Below, piece after piece: positions 45,851 through 54,999 of a DNA stretch of 63,282 bases. The notes under the pieces are model-generated. The model was not told where the DNA came from and did not search any database. It worked only from the letters and a program-made list of their open reading frames with translations. The DNA is taken from assembly GCA_033762255.1 (NCBI GenBank), contig JANRLT010000061.1, positions 1 to 63,282 of the forward strand, written 5' to 3'. How positions within the stretch are numbered: position 1 is the stretch's first letter; the number at the start of each line of letters is the position of its first letter. Both the position numbers and the translations under genes were made by a program. The DNA is from Pirellulales bacterium (GTDB lineage Bacteria > Planctomycetota > Planctomycetia > Pirellulales > JALHPA01).

Positions 45851-46170
45851 CAAATGCTAGCGTTAGTTAAGTGGGATGCCACGTAAAATTCGCAGTTCGT
45901 TTGTAGGAATTAAAAGAGTAGGTTCTGTAATTTTTTCATTTTTCCGGGGCGGCCTCTTGTAAATCTGTACACTTTGGTGTATGATTGCCACCAGTGAACA
46001 TTCGACCACAAAGGAAAATGGTCGAAAAATCACGTAAAAGACGGACGACTATGATTTTTTTAGATTGTTTTTTGTGCGGCGCGTGATTTGGCACACTGCG
46101 TGCATTAACAAACTTCCGTCTTGTCAGGATCTTAATCTTCTCAGTTTTTTCACAAAGAATGGAGTCTGTC
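45851..46170. other. csrA upstream region
   Basis: About 320 bases between DedA and csrA. It holds a short TACAC-TTTG-GTGTA palindrome near 45965-45982 and, further down, the 8-bp hairpin with an AAGGA loop listed separately, then AT-rich sequence with T-runs. The csrA promoter should be here but no convincing hexamers were identified. Confidence 0.55.
46001..46026 (+). promoter_or_regulatory. Hairpin with ANGGA loop in the csrA leader
   Basis: TTCGACCA (46001-46008) and TGGTCGAA (46019-46026) form a perfect 8-bp stem with the loop CAAAGGAAAA. AAGGA in the loop matches ANGGA, the core of CsrA-binding sites, which are usually displayed in a hairpin loop. A second ANGGA (ATGGA, 46159-46163) overlaps the csrA ribosome binding site. 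Together this is the layout expected of CsrA autoregulation; binding is not shown. Confidence 0.6.
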
Positions 46171-46728
46171 ATGTTAGTGCTATCGCGCAAGGTGAACGAA
46201 AAAATTCGGATTGGTCAAGATATTGTGATCACCGTGCTAGCGTTTCGCGGCAATGCGATTCGCCTGGGGATCGAGGCTCCGCAGAGTGTGCGTGTGCTCC
46301 GGGGCGAATTATCCGCGGACGCATCCTCATCCGCCACGCCGGTACAGTATGTTTTAGCCCAATTGCTATCGACACAGTCTGAGGGGGAATCCCTGGACAT
46401 CCTTGCCGGCGAGGAAATTTCCACGGAGCCCGCTGAGCAAAACATTCGAGTCGAGGTTGTTGAACTACGGCAAAACCGCCAACCCCGTTATCGTCAAGAA
46501 ATCACCACCGCCACCCGGCAGCAGGCTATTTTATCAGCAGCGGGAACAGACACCTCCGCTCCCTTGGCCAAGAAACTTGCCGCACGCCGCGGGGCGGGGA
46601 CTGGTGGAAACGCCTCCGCCAATGAAAGTCAAACTGGCTCTTCGGCGGAATTATCTTCAATAGGGGAGGATGACCAGTGTATTGAGCCATTTTCCACCGC
46701 CGAGGCAAATCTGTCGCTAAGTGTCTAG
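46171..46728 (+). CDS. csrA: CsrA carbon storage regulator with long C-terminal extension
   Basis: CsrA binds GGA motifs in mRNA leaders and controls translation. The first 55 residues follow the family closely (MLVLSRKVNEKIRIGQDIVI, then TVLAFRGNAIRLGIEAPQ). The known protein is 60-75 residues, but this one is 185, with a Ser/Thr/Glu/Gln-rich tail of about 125 residues containing LDILAGEEISTEP and IRVEVVELRQNRQPRYRQEI. The tail might be a disordered or protein-binding extension; its role is unknown. ATG 46171 is preceded by GGAG with 6 bases spacing; an upstream in-frame ATG (46159) would lie in that ribosome binding site. It is followed by a hairpin. Confidence 0.93.
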   Translation: MLVLSRKVNEKIRIGQDIVITVLAFRGNAIRLGIEAPQSVRVLRGELSADASSSATPVQYVLAQLLSTQSEGESLDILAGEEISTEPAEQNIRVEVVELRQNRQPRYRQEITTATRQQAILSAAGTDTSAPLAKKLAARRGAGTGGNASANESQTGSSAELSSIGEDDQCIEPFSTAEANLSLSV

Positions 46729-46740
46729 CAGACCTGTAAT

Positions 46741-46770
46741 GAGCGCGTTGTGAATGGTTCTAACGCGCTC
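46741..46770 (+). terminator. Hairpin after csrA
   Basis: GAGCGCGTT and AACGCGCTC form a perfect 9-bp stem with a 12-base loop, 13 bases after the csrA stop. There is no long T-run; the nature of the terminator is therefore uncertain. Confidence 0.55.
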
Positions 46771-46989
46771 TATGGATTAATCCACATGGTGCGTGGCATT
46801 GCTAGCCGCGACTCGAGCGCTGGGTCAAAGCAAAGGATTCAAGTTGGGGGATCAGCCACCGGGCACTTGCTCCAGGTATTTTACCGCTCTAACCCATAAG
46901 CAAGCTATCCTACGGCACATCCTCAAACGAATCGTTGACAAAACACTACTTAATGCCTTGGCACACTGTTAGCGGTAATGTGGTGGATC

Positions 46990-49455
46990 TTAACGGTAGA
47001 GCGGCATCGCGCTGGGGCGATCCGCCATAATGGAATTCCCAGGGGAGGTAAGTGCCGGACTGCCGTAGATCTCGGGAGCTTGTTCCCCTTGTGGGAATGT
47101 TCCCGGCGGGGCGGTTGACCCAACTGGCACTTGCAGGTTGGTGGTTGGTTGGTTCGCGGTTGCATAGCCGCCAGGTGCGTTCGGTCCCACGCCCAGGTTG
47201 GGCCAAGCGACCGCTTCTGACCAGACGGGGGACGCGGCCAGGTTTGAGGGTCTGGCTGCGTCCCCTGGCAGTGTGTTTACTGGTACCGTGTTCCCCCTAT
47301 CAACGTAGCTTGCGGATTCCTGCGCCGCTGGTACAAGCAAACTCGCGGGTTGGGTGGTGCCTGGTTGTTCGGCGGTTTGCGGCACAGGCTCTTTGCGCAG
47401 CCAGGGGTTAGGTTGCATATTTGCTTGTTGTATATGCTCGAGCAGGATGCGCCGCACCGTGGCGACACTTTTAGGATGGCGATGAATATCCACGTGATTG
47501 GCGGCGACGGTGACTTCCCGTTCCACCTGATAATCACGGACATACTCGGCAAAGCGGGTGGTCTTTATCTGCTCGATCGAGGCACTGGTCAATTCCACGA
47601 TTCCATCCCCGGGCGAGCTATAACGGTAGATTCCGCTGCGCGGGACCAGGCCCACGATATTGTCATGTTTGACCCAGGGAGCGCGTCGCGCCTGAAACAT
47701 AACTGGCAGGATGGGTGAGTTTGGCGAGAGGGAGTCGATGCTGGTGGTGATTTCCAGCAGTTTGGGATCGCGGATCAAGCCGGGATTTTTTTCGATCAGT
47801 TCATGCCTGCGCATCGAGAGCATCTCGGGCAGCTTAATCAACCGGCGAGCCAGCACCTGGGTGTAGTCATTGGAAAATTCGCTTCCCAGGTGGGGTGTGC
47901 CGATCGTGACAATTCGTTTGATGGCGGGATTTGGTTGAAAGAAAAACAGTTCCCGTAATTCAGCTCTGTATTTTTCACTGGCTACGATGCCGTCAAACGG
48001 TTTATCACTAAGGATTTTCCAAAAACGATCCTCGCTGTCGATAACTTGCAAGCGAGAAACCAGCCCCCCCATACTATGGCCGATCAGCACCATTTGTTCC
48101 ATGGCGGGCTGGCGGCTTTGCGGATCAAAGGTTTGGCGGTAATTGCGCAGATCCCCGCGAAAGCGCGTCGCGCTGTACCAAAACGGCTGCCCGGTCGGAT
48201 AAAAATAGAACAAAAATTGATAGCGACTGCGCAAATCGGCGGAGCCTTGCAGATCATTAAACATCTCCATCCACGTAATTGGGCTAGACCACAATCCATG
48301 CACAAACACCACGGGAATTTTATCGGGATTGTACGGTTCCAGCAAGTACAGTCCCGCCAATTCCTCGGTGCTGCCGGGGTTTAGTAGTCCACTGGTGCTG
48401 GCATCCAGTTTACCTAGTTGGGGATTACTCAGAAAATGCGCCAGCGGCGTGGATAGGTCCGTCTCGAGCGGCACTTGCCGGTCGCACACGGTTATGTCGC
48501 TGGACGTCAATGGATCATATAAATCCAGCACGGCGCGGTGGACGTTACAGGTGGTCCCCGCCTGGGGCTGCTGATGAGCGTGCGAACCATGTTCATCCGG
48601 CAACAGTCGCAAAAATGCCGTTAGTGGAAAACTCAGTCCCGGGGGGAAATATTTTTCCCGCGTGGTGGATGTCGCGGGGGGCTTGCGCACGGCGATGAGC
48701 GGCACGCCCAGGCCGTAGGTGTGATAATGATTGCGCAGGCCGGTGACTTGATAATCGCTGACGAACTCAAATTTTTCGATTTCGGCGGGATTCCACTGGC
48801 CATTGCGAAGCTGGACCTGAATTTGCCATTTTTGCCCGGCGACCTCGATCTCGGCTTGCATATCGGGGCGCAATTGGCCTTCTTTTTGCACAATTTTGAG
48901 CGCGCTCTCGAGCGCTTCGTTGTACAAATCACATTCCTGGCGAAACTGAGGGTCATAGGGATTACGAAATTGGGCAAAACGCGGATCAAACAAATAGTAA
49001 TAGCTATGCGCGACGGACGCCCCAAAGTAATCCAGCGCTAATTTACCATTCGCGCGTTGTTGCTTTAAACCCTCCAGATAGGCTATCTCGGCGTATGCCT
49101 GGCAGCCGTCCGGTGACGGATCAACCCGCAAGATTTCATGCAGGTCGGTAAGCAAGACTTGCGCGTCGCCGTCCAATTTATTCAGCAAATCATTGCGACG
49201 CAGATACTGGATGGTGCGCTCGGTCGGCTGCGGACCCCCATGCGATATGAGCTTGAGCGTGGAGTCCAGCGGGTTAGAAGAAATCGGCCGCAGTTTGACG
49301 ATTTCAGAACTAGCGCAGCCCCCCAGCATCACTACTGTCAGAATTGCCCAACCCCAGCCACGCGCAATAGTCTTCGTTCCCGCCGAACGGCTTACGGTCG
49401 GCGTCGGGGCGTCATCATGCCTGGTAAATTTCCACCCAGATGCCATCCGGCGCAT
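46990..49455 (-). CDS. Putative lipoprotein alpha/beta hydrolase
   Basis: The 821-residue protein begins with a basic leader and the hydrophobic segment WGWAILTVVMLGGCASSEIV, a lipobox (LGGC, Cys47). The middle has the alpha/beta hydrolase core: PVVFVHGLWSSPITWMEMFN (HG oxyanion), QMVLIGHSMGGLVSRLQVID (nucleophile Ser in GHSMGG) and VTIGTPHLGSEFSNDY. The expected Asp and His follow less clearly (one candidate is NHVDIHRHP). It is probably anchored to a membrane and hydrolyses esters or lipids; the substrate is unknown. The C-terminal 150 residues are Pro/Ala/Thr-rich and poorly conserved. Length is much greater than a typical lipase. Confidence 0.82.
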   Translation of the reverse strand: MRRMASGWKFTRHDDAPTPTVSRSAGTKTIARGWGWAILTVVMLGGCASSEIVKLRPISSNPLDSTLKLISHGGPQPTERTIQYLRRNDLLNKLDGDAQVLLTDLHEILRVDPSPDGCQAYAEIAYLEGLKQQRANGKLALDYFGASVAHSYYYLFDPRFAQFRNPYDPQFRQECDLYNEALESALKIVQKEGQLRPDMQAEIEVAGQKWQIQVQLRNGQWNPAEIEKFEFVSDYQVTGLRNHYHTYGLGVPLIAVRKPPATSTTREKYFPPGLSFPLTAFLRLLPDEHGSHAHQQPQAGTTCNVHRAVLDLYDPLTSSDITVCDRQVPLETDLSTPLAHFLSNPQLGKLDASTSGLLNPGSTEELAGLYLLEPYNPDKIPVVFVHGLWSSPITWMEMFNDLQGSADLRSRYQFLFYFYPTGQPFWYSATRFRGDLRNYRQTFDPQSRQPAMEQMVLIGHSMGGLVSRLQVIDSEDRFWKILSDKPFDGIVASEKYRAELRELFFFQPNPAIKRIVTIGTPHLGSEFSNDYTQVLARRLIKLPEMLSMRRHELIEKNPGLIRDPKLLEITTSIDSLSPNSPILPVMFQARRAPWVKHDNIVGLVPRSGIYRYSSPGDGIVELTSASIEQIKTTRFAEYVRDYQVEREVTVAANHVDIHRHPKSVATVRRILLEHIQQANMQPNPWLRKEPVPQTAEQPGTTQPASLLVPAAQESASYVDRGNTVPVNTLPGDAARPSNLAASPVWSEAVAWPNLGVGPNAPGGYATANQPTTNLQVPVGSTAPPGTFPQGEQAPEIYGSPALTSPGNSIMADRPSAMPLYR

Positions 49456-49755
49456 CGCTGTGGCCTTTACACAAAAAATAGTCGGAAAAAACCCCGTCTG
49501 GCAACGGCGGGGCGGGCCAGGGCAAATTGGACGTACCGCTGGGTTGGTATCGCGGCAAAAAAAAACGGTCCCCTGCCCCAGGACCGTCGGCGGGAACCAT
49601 ACTCGCCCGGATGTGTCTAGGCAAGAGCAATATTTTCACACCTGTGTCCCGCCTCGCGGTGCTAGCAATCCAAGAGTGCGTCCTTTACATTCAATGTTTG
49701 GTCATTTTAGGTGCCAGGAAACGTGACTACGGCCGGATCAAGAGGCTTGGGATTG
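49456..49755. other. Intergenic stretch, nothing recognised
   Basis: About 300 bases between divergent genes. It includes C-rich and A-rich simple sequence near 49555-49570. No RNA gene or clear promoter was identified. A GTG at 49711 is an alternative start for the GNAT gene. Confidence 0.45.
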
Positions 49756-50370
49756 ATGATGGCAATGACAAATTCGGGCTTTACCCCTCCCCCGCTCTCG
49801 GCGGGCCACTGGGCTGTCGGCGATTTATGGCTGCGCCCTCCCCGGCCCGAGGATATCGAGCCCCTGTACGCCGCGGTCATGGAGTCCGTGAATGAAATCC
49901 AACCCTGGCTCGCCTGGTATCATCCGGGTTATTCCGTCGATGATTGCGCCCGTTGGGTGAATGATGTGCCCGCTGCCTGGGCGGAGGATCGCTCGTATAG
50001 TTTTGCCATCTTTGACCAAGCCACAGAGGCGCTGTTAGGCACCATTGGCATTAATCAACTTGATCGCTTTAACCGGCGGGCCAATCTGGGCTACTTTGTC
50101 CGGACTAGCACGACCCGGCGGGGCATCGCCACGGCGGCGACCTTGCGCTTGGCGAGGTTTGGCTTTGCCGAGCTAAAGTTGCAAAGGATAGAAATTGTGG
50201 CGGCGGTGGGAAATTATGCCAGCCAAAAAGTCGCGCTCAAAGTCGGCGCCACCCGCGAAGGTGTGGCCCGCCGACGCTCCCACGTTGCCCAACAACAGTT
50301 GGATACCGTGATGTTCTCTTTGGTCAAAGAAGATCTTGCCGGGGATCAGCCAATCACGCTTACCGGTTAA
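49756..50370 (+). CDS. GNAT-family N-acetyltransferase (RimJ/RimL type)
   Basis: GNAT enzymes transfer an acetyl group from acetyl-CoA to an amine. The 204-residue protein has the GNAT fold landmarks DLWLRPPRPEDIEPLYAAVM, FAIFDQATEALLGTIGINQL, NLGYFVRTSTTRRGIATAAT (motif A, R-x-x-G-I/T-A binding CoA) and LQRIEIVAAVGNYASQKVAL. Resemblance to RimJ/RimL ribosomal-protein and to antibiotic acetyltransferases suggests N-terminal acetylation, but the target is unknown. ATG 49756 is chosen; the frame extends upstream to a GTG at 49711. Its stop overlaps the stop of the convergent plsC by 4 bases (TTAA). Confidence 0.88.
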   Translation: MMAMTNSGFTPPPLSAGHWAVGDLWLRPPRPEDIEPLYAAVMESVNEIQPWLAWYHPGYSVDDCARWVNDVPAAWAEDRSYSFAIFDQATEALLGTIGINQLDRFNRRANLGYFVRTSTTRRGIATAATLRLARFGFAELKLQRIEIVAAVGNYASQKVALKVGATREGVARRRSHVAQQQLDTVMFSLVKEDLAGDQPITLTG

Positions 50371-51020
50371 AGCGGTTCCTGACGTTTTGCGCGCAGGGCT
50401 TGGGCGGTTGCCTGGCAAGCGGTCAGCCGCCGGGTCAATTCGGCCAGAAGTGTGTCATCGTCATAACCCTGGATTTCTTGCGGAAAAAGTGGTTCGCCAT
50501 ATTCAATTTGGACCCAACCAGGGCTGGGCCAGGAATGACTACGGGGCCAGGCTTCGTACAGACCCGCCAATCCCACGGGGACAATCGCGGCTCCTGTCCG
50601 CCGGACCAGCGCTAAAAATCCGGGCTTGAGCGGTTGGACGCGTCCATGGGGGGTGCGGGTTCCTTCGGGAAACATCAGAACCACTTCACCCGCCTTCAGC
50701 CGCTTCATGGTTTGCTTGATTCCTTCCAGTCCCAGTCCTTCGCGGTCAATGGGAATCGCATCAAGGGAAAGAATGAGCCAGCGGAACCAGGGATGATGAA
50801 AAAGTGATTCGCGGGCCAAATAATTCATGCGCCTGGGACAGACGCAGCCGATCAAAGGCGGATCGGCGTTGCTTTGATGATTTGCCAGGACCAGCACGCC
50901 CCCCGTTGCCGGAAATTTTCTTGTCCCCCGCGCGCGCAGGCCCAGATAGGGGATGGCCGCCAACCAGGCGGCATAGCGTAAAAATTCATACCAAAGTCGC
51001 TGGGGCCAACGTCGTTGCAT
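50367..51020 (-). CDS. plsC: 1-acyl-sn-glycerol-3-phosphate acyltransferase
   Basis: PlsC adds the second fatty acid to make phosphatidic acid. The 217-residue protein has LVLANHQSNADPPLIGCVCP (NHX4D catalytic His/Asp), IPIDREGLGLEGIKQTMK, LMFPEGTRTPHGRVQPLKPG (FPEGTR) and AIVPVGLAGLYEA. It starts with an N-terminal helix. ATG 51020 is preferred over an in-frame TTG at 51029. Its upstream neighbour is the alpha/beta hydrolase on the same strand 21 bases away, so the two may form an operon. Confidence 0.92.
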   Translation of the reverse strand: MQRRWPQRLWYEFLRYAAWLAAIPYLGLRARGTRKFPATGGVLVLANHQSNADPPLIGCVCPRRMNYLARESLFHHPWFRWLILSLDAIPIDREGLGLEGIKQTMKRLKAGEVVLMFPEGTRTPHGRVQPLKPGFLALVRRTGAAIVPVGLAGLYEAWPRSHSWPSPGWVQIEYGEPLFPQEIQGYDDDTLLAELTRRLTACQATAQALRAKRQEPL

Positions 51021-51041
51021 TTCTGGCAAAAGCCCGGCGAT

Positions 51042-52154
51042 TTAGGGTTGAACAAAATTTAGATGGGAACGCATCCGGCCCAAGATCCAGGCCGTCCCCA
51101 GATACTGGCGATAATCGTGCGTCTTGCCCAGGGAAGAAGCGACATCCCATTGCCGGACCTTGGGGGCGTGGACGGCGGCGATCCGCGCCCCGACATAGCC
51201 GATAGCCTCGGGATGGGTGTTTCGATCAACCAGGTGATACCGCTTGAGGGCGGGGTCCAAGCTATTATTAAAAAATAATGCCCGCTCGACGCCATTCAGC
51301 GCGAAACCATGCGGTTGACCCGGTAATAGCCAGCACTCATTAATGGCGGTGGCAAAAAACACCCCCCGCACCGGACCCAACGCGCCGGTGGCTTCCGCGG
51401 GCAAGCGATAACCCGCGAGTGAACCTCCTCCGCGCAAATGCAGCGCTCCGCTGGCGATCCGCGCTCCGTAACTATATCCCACCAAACCCACGGGAGTGCC
51501 AGGGAGTAAATCCTTTAAAAAGTTAGCCAGATAAATCCCTTCGCTAGTTGTCCGGGCCGCCTTGGTCTGGATGTCCTGGATTTGGCCTTGAATTTGATCG
51601 CTGGGCCAGGACCATATGATAATTCGGATCGGTTGATTGCACCAACCGCCGCGCAGAGCCTCCCCTACGGTATAGCCAAAGTCCACCGCGTCTTGAAAGT
51701 TAAAGCGGTTGCCGTGCAGTAAAACATACGTGGGTCGGTTATCCAGGCTGGCCAAAAATTCGGCGTGTGTGGCGTGATTCCAGCGGCAAGCCGTGGAATC
51801 GCAGTGCTGGAACGCCAGCCGCGCGGCGGAAACATCGCGGCCCGACTGATAGCAGGGTAAACCGCGACTGCTGACCAGCCAATAGTCCACATCTGGCGTT
51901 GTAACGACGGCAGGACCGTCCGCGGATGGCGGAGGCAAGGTCTCTTCGGGGGGAGTAGCGTATATCCAGCCAGTGGACCACAACAAAAGCGCCGCCAAAA
52001 GGGTAACCGGCCATAATTCTGGCAGCAAAGTCATTAGCCAGCGTTGCGCAACGAGGGTAAGCGGGTTGAGCGCAATTTTTTGGTTGGGATACGGCATCGC
52101 TGACATCCAGTAATAATCGCGGAGCATCTTTGTAAAATGACCGCCATCCACCAT
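51042..52154 (-). CDS. Putative membrane-anchored alpha/beta hydrolase
   Basis: The 370-residue protein has an N-terminal hydrophobic anchor near 45-65 (LWPVTLLAALLLWSTGWIYA), a Cys-containing segment and a hydrolase-like domain: TYVLLHGNRFNFQDAVDFGY, IRIIIWSWPSDQIQGQIQDI and VGLVGYSYGARIASGALHL, where the Ser of GYSYGA is the candidate nucleophile. A candidate His is in IAAVHAPKVRQWDV. It resembles DUF900-type esterases; the substrate is unknown. The frame opens with TTG at 52286, but ATG 52154 (MVDGGHFTKMLRDYYW) is the better start because the first 44 residues are basic and family-unlike. Confidence 0.78.
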   Translation of the reverse strand: MVDGGHFTKMLRDYYWMSAMPYPNQKIALNPLTLVAQRWLMTLLPELWPVTLLAALLLWSTGWIYATPPEETLPPPSADGPAVVTTPDVDYWLVSSRGLPCYQSGRDVSAARLAFQHCDSTACRWNHATHAEFLASLDNRPTYVLLHGNRFNFQDAVDFGYTVGEALRGGWCNQPIRIIIWSWPSDQIQGQIQDIQTKAARTTSEGIYLANFLKDLLPGTPVGLVGYSYGARIASGALHLRGGGSLAGYRLPAEATGALGPVRGVFFATAINECWLLPGQPHGFALNGVERALFFNNSLDPALKRYHLVDRNTHPEAIGYVGARIAAVHAPKVRQWDVASSLGKTHDYRQYLGTAWILGRMRSHLNFVQP

Positions 52155-52730
52155 GGGACAGGCAAGGGGAACCGCTGAGGGGGCTGTGGCAGGCGCCCAG
52201 CGCGGGTAATGCGGATTATGCCGCCGCGCGCGGCTTGACCGATTACAGGAGGGCAAATTTTTCGGATCAACAGTAGGTAGCCGCAAGCTGCCACCGCGTC
52301 ACCGCTACAGTCCTACAAATTTAGCACGTGATTACGCCGATGATGTGGTAAAAATGCCACAATGTTGAAAAAAATTTTCGTGTTGCGTTTGCACAACGTC
52401 AACCATGATGTAAGTTTTCACAGCTTACCATCGTGCGCGGCGGCAACCCTACCGCCAGCGACAGCCCGCCGTGTCACGATACACCCGAATTGGTCAGTCA
52501 GTTGGCGACCAGCGGTTGATTGAATGATTTTTTTACCGTGGTTGCCGTTGGCGGCCCCCGCCCGAGTGGTTGACTGCAGCCCCTCCCGCCGCCAAATAAA
52601 CACCCGCCCCCCCCGACCCGGCCGTTGTGTCAGCCGGTTGAACATCCGTTGCGCTGTGCGCAAGGGAACTCAAGATGATCCCCGGCCTCCGCGGGTAGCG
52701 GAGGAATTTTTTATTGAAAGGAGTTTCGTC
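52155..52730. other. Intergenic stretch between divergent genes
   Basis: About 580 bases. A small palindrome GTGG-TAAAAATG-CCAC is seen near 52347-52362, followed by an A-run. No RNA gene was recognised. The lipoprotein promoter should lie in the last 250 bases. Confidence 0.45.
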
Positions 52731-53114
52731 ATGCAACGAATCTTAAGCTTGCTCGGTCTGGCTGTTGTGGCCGCGGGTTTGTCCGGCTGTTCCGCGTGCG
52801 ATGGATTAACATCGGATTGTGGACCAGGCATGGGTGGCATGCGTTGGGGCTTGTTTAACAAACATGGCATGCATAATGATTGCTCTCCCTGCAGCGCGAC
52901 GGTCCCCGCCAATAATTGCCCCTGCGGCGACAGCGCGGCGATCAGCGGTCCAGCGCTGGGCGGATCGATTGGCGGGGCGGAACTGGCCAGTTCGAACTGC
53001 GCTTGCTCCACCGGCGGCGGCGCGGAATTGATTGGCGGCGCGCCCGCGATGGTGGATAGCCTGCCCCCCGCTCCCAGCGGCACACGCTCCCGCGTGATGC
53101 CGGGAATCGAGTAA
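52731..53114 (+). CDS. Small Cys/Gly-rich lipoprotein
   Basis: The 127-residue protein has a lipoprotein signal MQRILSLLGLAVVAAGLSGC (lipobox LSGC, Cys20) and a short body rich in Gly, Cys, Ser and Ala (SPCSATVPANNCPCGDSA, LASSNCACSTGGGAE), ending PAPSGTRSRVMPGIE. AAGGAG with a good spacing precedes the ATG. It shares style with the Cys-rich lipoprotein at 35537-36091. Exported; function unknown. Confidence 0.75.
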   Translation: MQRILSLLGLAVVAAGLSGCSACDGLTSDCGPGMGGMRWGLFNKHGMHNDCSPCSATVPANNCPCGDSAAISGPALGGSIGGAELASSNCACSTGGGAELIGGAPAMVDSLPPAPSGTRSRVMPGIE

Positions 53115-53163
53115 ACGGTCCGCGTCATCCGCCGCCGCGCCTTGATGGCGTCGTCTGCGGGGT

Positions 53164-54039
53164 TTAGTCGATTGTTTCCCGCTTGACTTTTTCAATCTTT
53201 TGCAAGAACGCCCGCAGGGACTGCGGGCGGGCGGCGGGGTCGATTTGCAGGCATTGCATGATCGTTTCGCCCAGAACGGGATCGATGCGGGGGCATAGTT
53301 GCGTAATTTGCCGCGGCTCGATCTTGTCATGATTCAGCGCGTCCATCCCCGTGGATTTACCCTTTGGCCAGGGAAGCTCCAGCGCAAACAGCTCAAAGGC
53401 GGTCACCCCGAACGCAAAAATATCCAGGCGCTGATCGGTCTTTTTGCGGCGGACCACCTCGGGAGCCAGATAGTTGGGCGTTCCCACGCGGTTGCCCGGT
53501 TGCATATATTCAGCCTTGGCCGGCAGGGTCAGGCCAAAATCGATCAACTTTAGAGACGTTGCGTCCTTGGAGCAGACAAAATTTCGCGGGCAAATGTCGC
53601 GGTGAATGTATCCCCGCCCATGCACGTAATCCAGGGCCTCGGCCGCTTGCCGCAAGAGGGCCAGTCGATTGCCGTTGAGCAATTCGCTTTTGGAAATAAT
53701 GAGCGAGTTAAGTCCGGGACCATCCAGAAATTCCATTAAGATGTAGGCCCGGTTGTCCGTGGTGGTGCCGTGCTCCAGGGTCTTGACGATTCGTGGGTGA
53801 TCCATCCCCAGGGCGATTTCCCCCTCGCTCGGTTTTTTGAGGGCTTTAAAGCGGGATTCCACCGCCTCGGTCTTATCCTTGTCCTGAATTTTTAAACCGA
53901 CCATTTTGCCGGTCTGGCGATCGCGGGCGGCAAAAAATTCCGACATGGTGCCCGAAATCGCTTCACGTTCGATTTCAAAGCGTTGGGCGATATCGACTTT
54001 ATTGGAAAAAAGCGCGCGAATTGCCTGTAAAAATCCCAT
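53164..54039 (-). CDS. Ser/Thr protein kinase-like protein with HRDxC motif
   Basis: The 291-residue protein consists of little more than a Hanks-type kinase domain. It has Lys50 (VGLK), HRDICPRN (146-153) and IDFGL (DFG 167-169), with GTPNYLAPEVVRRKK. In the catalytic loop the canonical Lys of HRDxKPxN is Cys150, and the Gly-rich loop is degenerate (ISGTMSEF), so catalysis may be reduced; Asp148 and Asn153 are kept. A pseudokinase role or a variant mechanism are both possible. No membrane segment is seen. It lies convergent with the lipoprotein. Confidence 0.87.
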   Translation of the reverse strand: MGFLQAIRALFSNKVDIAQRFEIEREAISGTMSEFFAARDRQTGKMVGLKIQDKDKTEAVESRFKALKKPSEGEIALGMDHPRIVKTLEHGTTTDNRAYILMEFLDGPGLNSLIISKSELLNGNRLALLRQAAEALDYVHGRGYIHRDICPRNFVCSKDATSLKLIDFGLTLPAKAEYMQPGNRVGTPNYLAPEVVRRKKTDQRLDIFAFGVTAFELFALELPWPKGKSTGMDALNHDKIEPRQITQLCPRIDPVLGETIMQCLQIDPAARPQSLRAFLQKIEKVKRETID

Positions 54040-54189
54040 CGGACGATATACCTAAAAAGCTATTTTCCCGTGGCAGTCGATGTGGAGGGACGGGGAACAA
54101 AGGAAGCTTCCCCTATTATTATAATCCACGGATTTGTTCCGTGCCCCTTTAGCCACCCCGACTAGGTCAAAATACCGGCAAAACAGCCG

Positions 54190-54999
54190 TTATTTGCCGC
54201 AATAGTCGATGACCCGGGCGATTTCGCTCTTGAGATCGGGACGTCGCACGATCCGGTCCACAAAGCCATGTTCCAGCAAAAATTCGCTGGTCTGAAAGCC
54301 CTTGGGCAATTCAATGCGAATGGTGGCTTTGATCGTGCGGGGACCGGCAAAGCCGATCAGCGCCTTAGGTTCGGCAAAGCAGACATCCCCTAGCGACGCA
54401 AAGCTGGCCGCCACGCCCCCCATGGTGGGATTGGTCAGGACGCTGATAAACAACCCCCCCGCTTCGTGATAGCGGGCTAGCGCGGCGGATACCTTGGCCA
54501 TTTGCATCAACGAGAGGATTCCTTCGTGCATGCGGGCACCGCCTCCAGAGGCACTAATGATGATCAGCGCCAAATTTTGGGTGGTTGCCCGTTCTACCAG
54601 GCGGGTTAGCTTTTCGCCAACGACCGAGCCCATGCTCCCCATGATAAACGCCGAATCCGTCACGCCGATGGCTACCCGTCGCGCACGGACCATGCCGGAG
54701 CCGGTAACAATTGCATCCGCCAGGCCAGTGCGCCGCTGTTCGGCGGCAATCCGCTCGGCGTACGGCTTTTTATCATTAAAGCCCAGCGGATCGACAGATG
54801 TCAGGGCGGGATCCCATTCTTCAAAAGTTCCCTCATCCAAAACCTGCGCCAGACGTTCCCGGGCGCTCACATACCAGTGAAAATCGCATTCGGGGCAGGT
54901 ATTGAGCCGTTGCTCGGCCGCTTTGACAAAAATTGTCGCCTGACACCCGGGACATTGCTGCCATAATCCTTCGGGGACACCCCGTTTGCTGCGTTTCAT
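54190..54999 (-). CDS. accD: Acetyl-CoA carboxylase carboxyltransferase subunit beta
   Basis: AccD with AccA moves the carboxyl group from carboxybiotin to acetyl-CoA to make malonyl-CoA for fatty acid synthesis. The product begins [20 protein letters not shown] and has the four-Cys zinc ribbon (CPGC...CPEC), then [59 protein letters not shown] and the oxyanion region [12 protein letters not shown]. The C-terminus is typical. Starts upstream are possible: the frame runs to 55110 and includes an in-frame GTG, but these add non-conserved sequence. accA is not in the window. Expected to be essential. Confidence 0.94.
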   Translation of the reverse strand: MKRSKRGVPEGLWQQCPGCQATIFVKAAEQRLNTCPECDFHWYVSARERLAQVLDEGTFEEWDPALTSVDPLGFNDKKPYAERIAAEQRRTGLADAIVTGSGMVRARRVAIGVTDSAFIMGSMGSVVGEKLTRLVERATTQNLALIIISASGGGARMHEGILSLMQMAKVSAALARYHEAGGLFISVLTNPTMGGVAASFASLGDVCFAEPKALIGFAGPRTIKATIRIELPKGFQTSEFLLEHGFVDRIVRRPDLKSEIARVIDYCGK

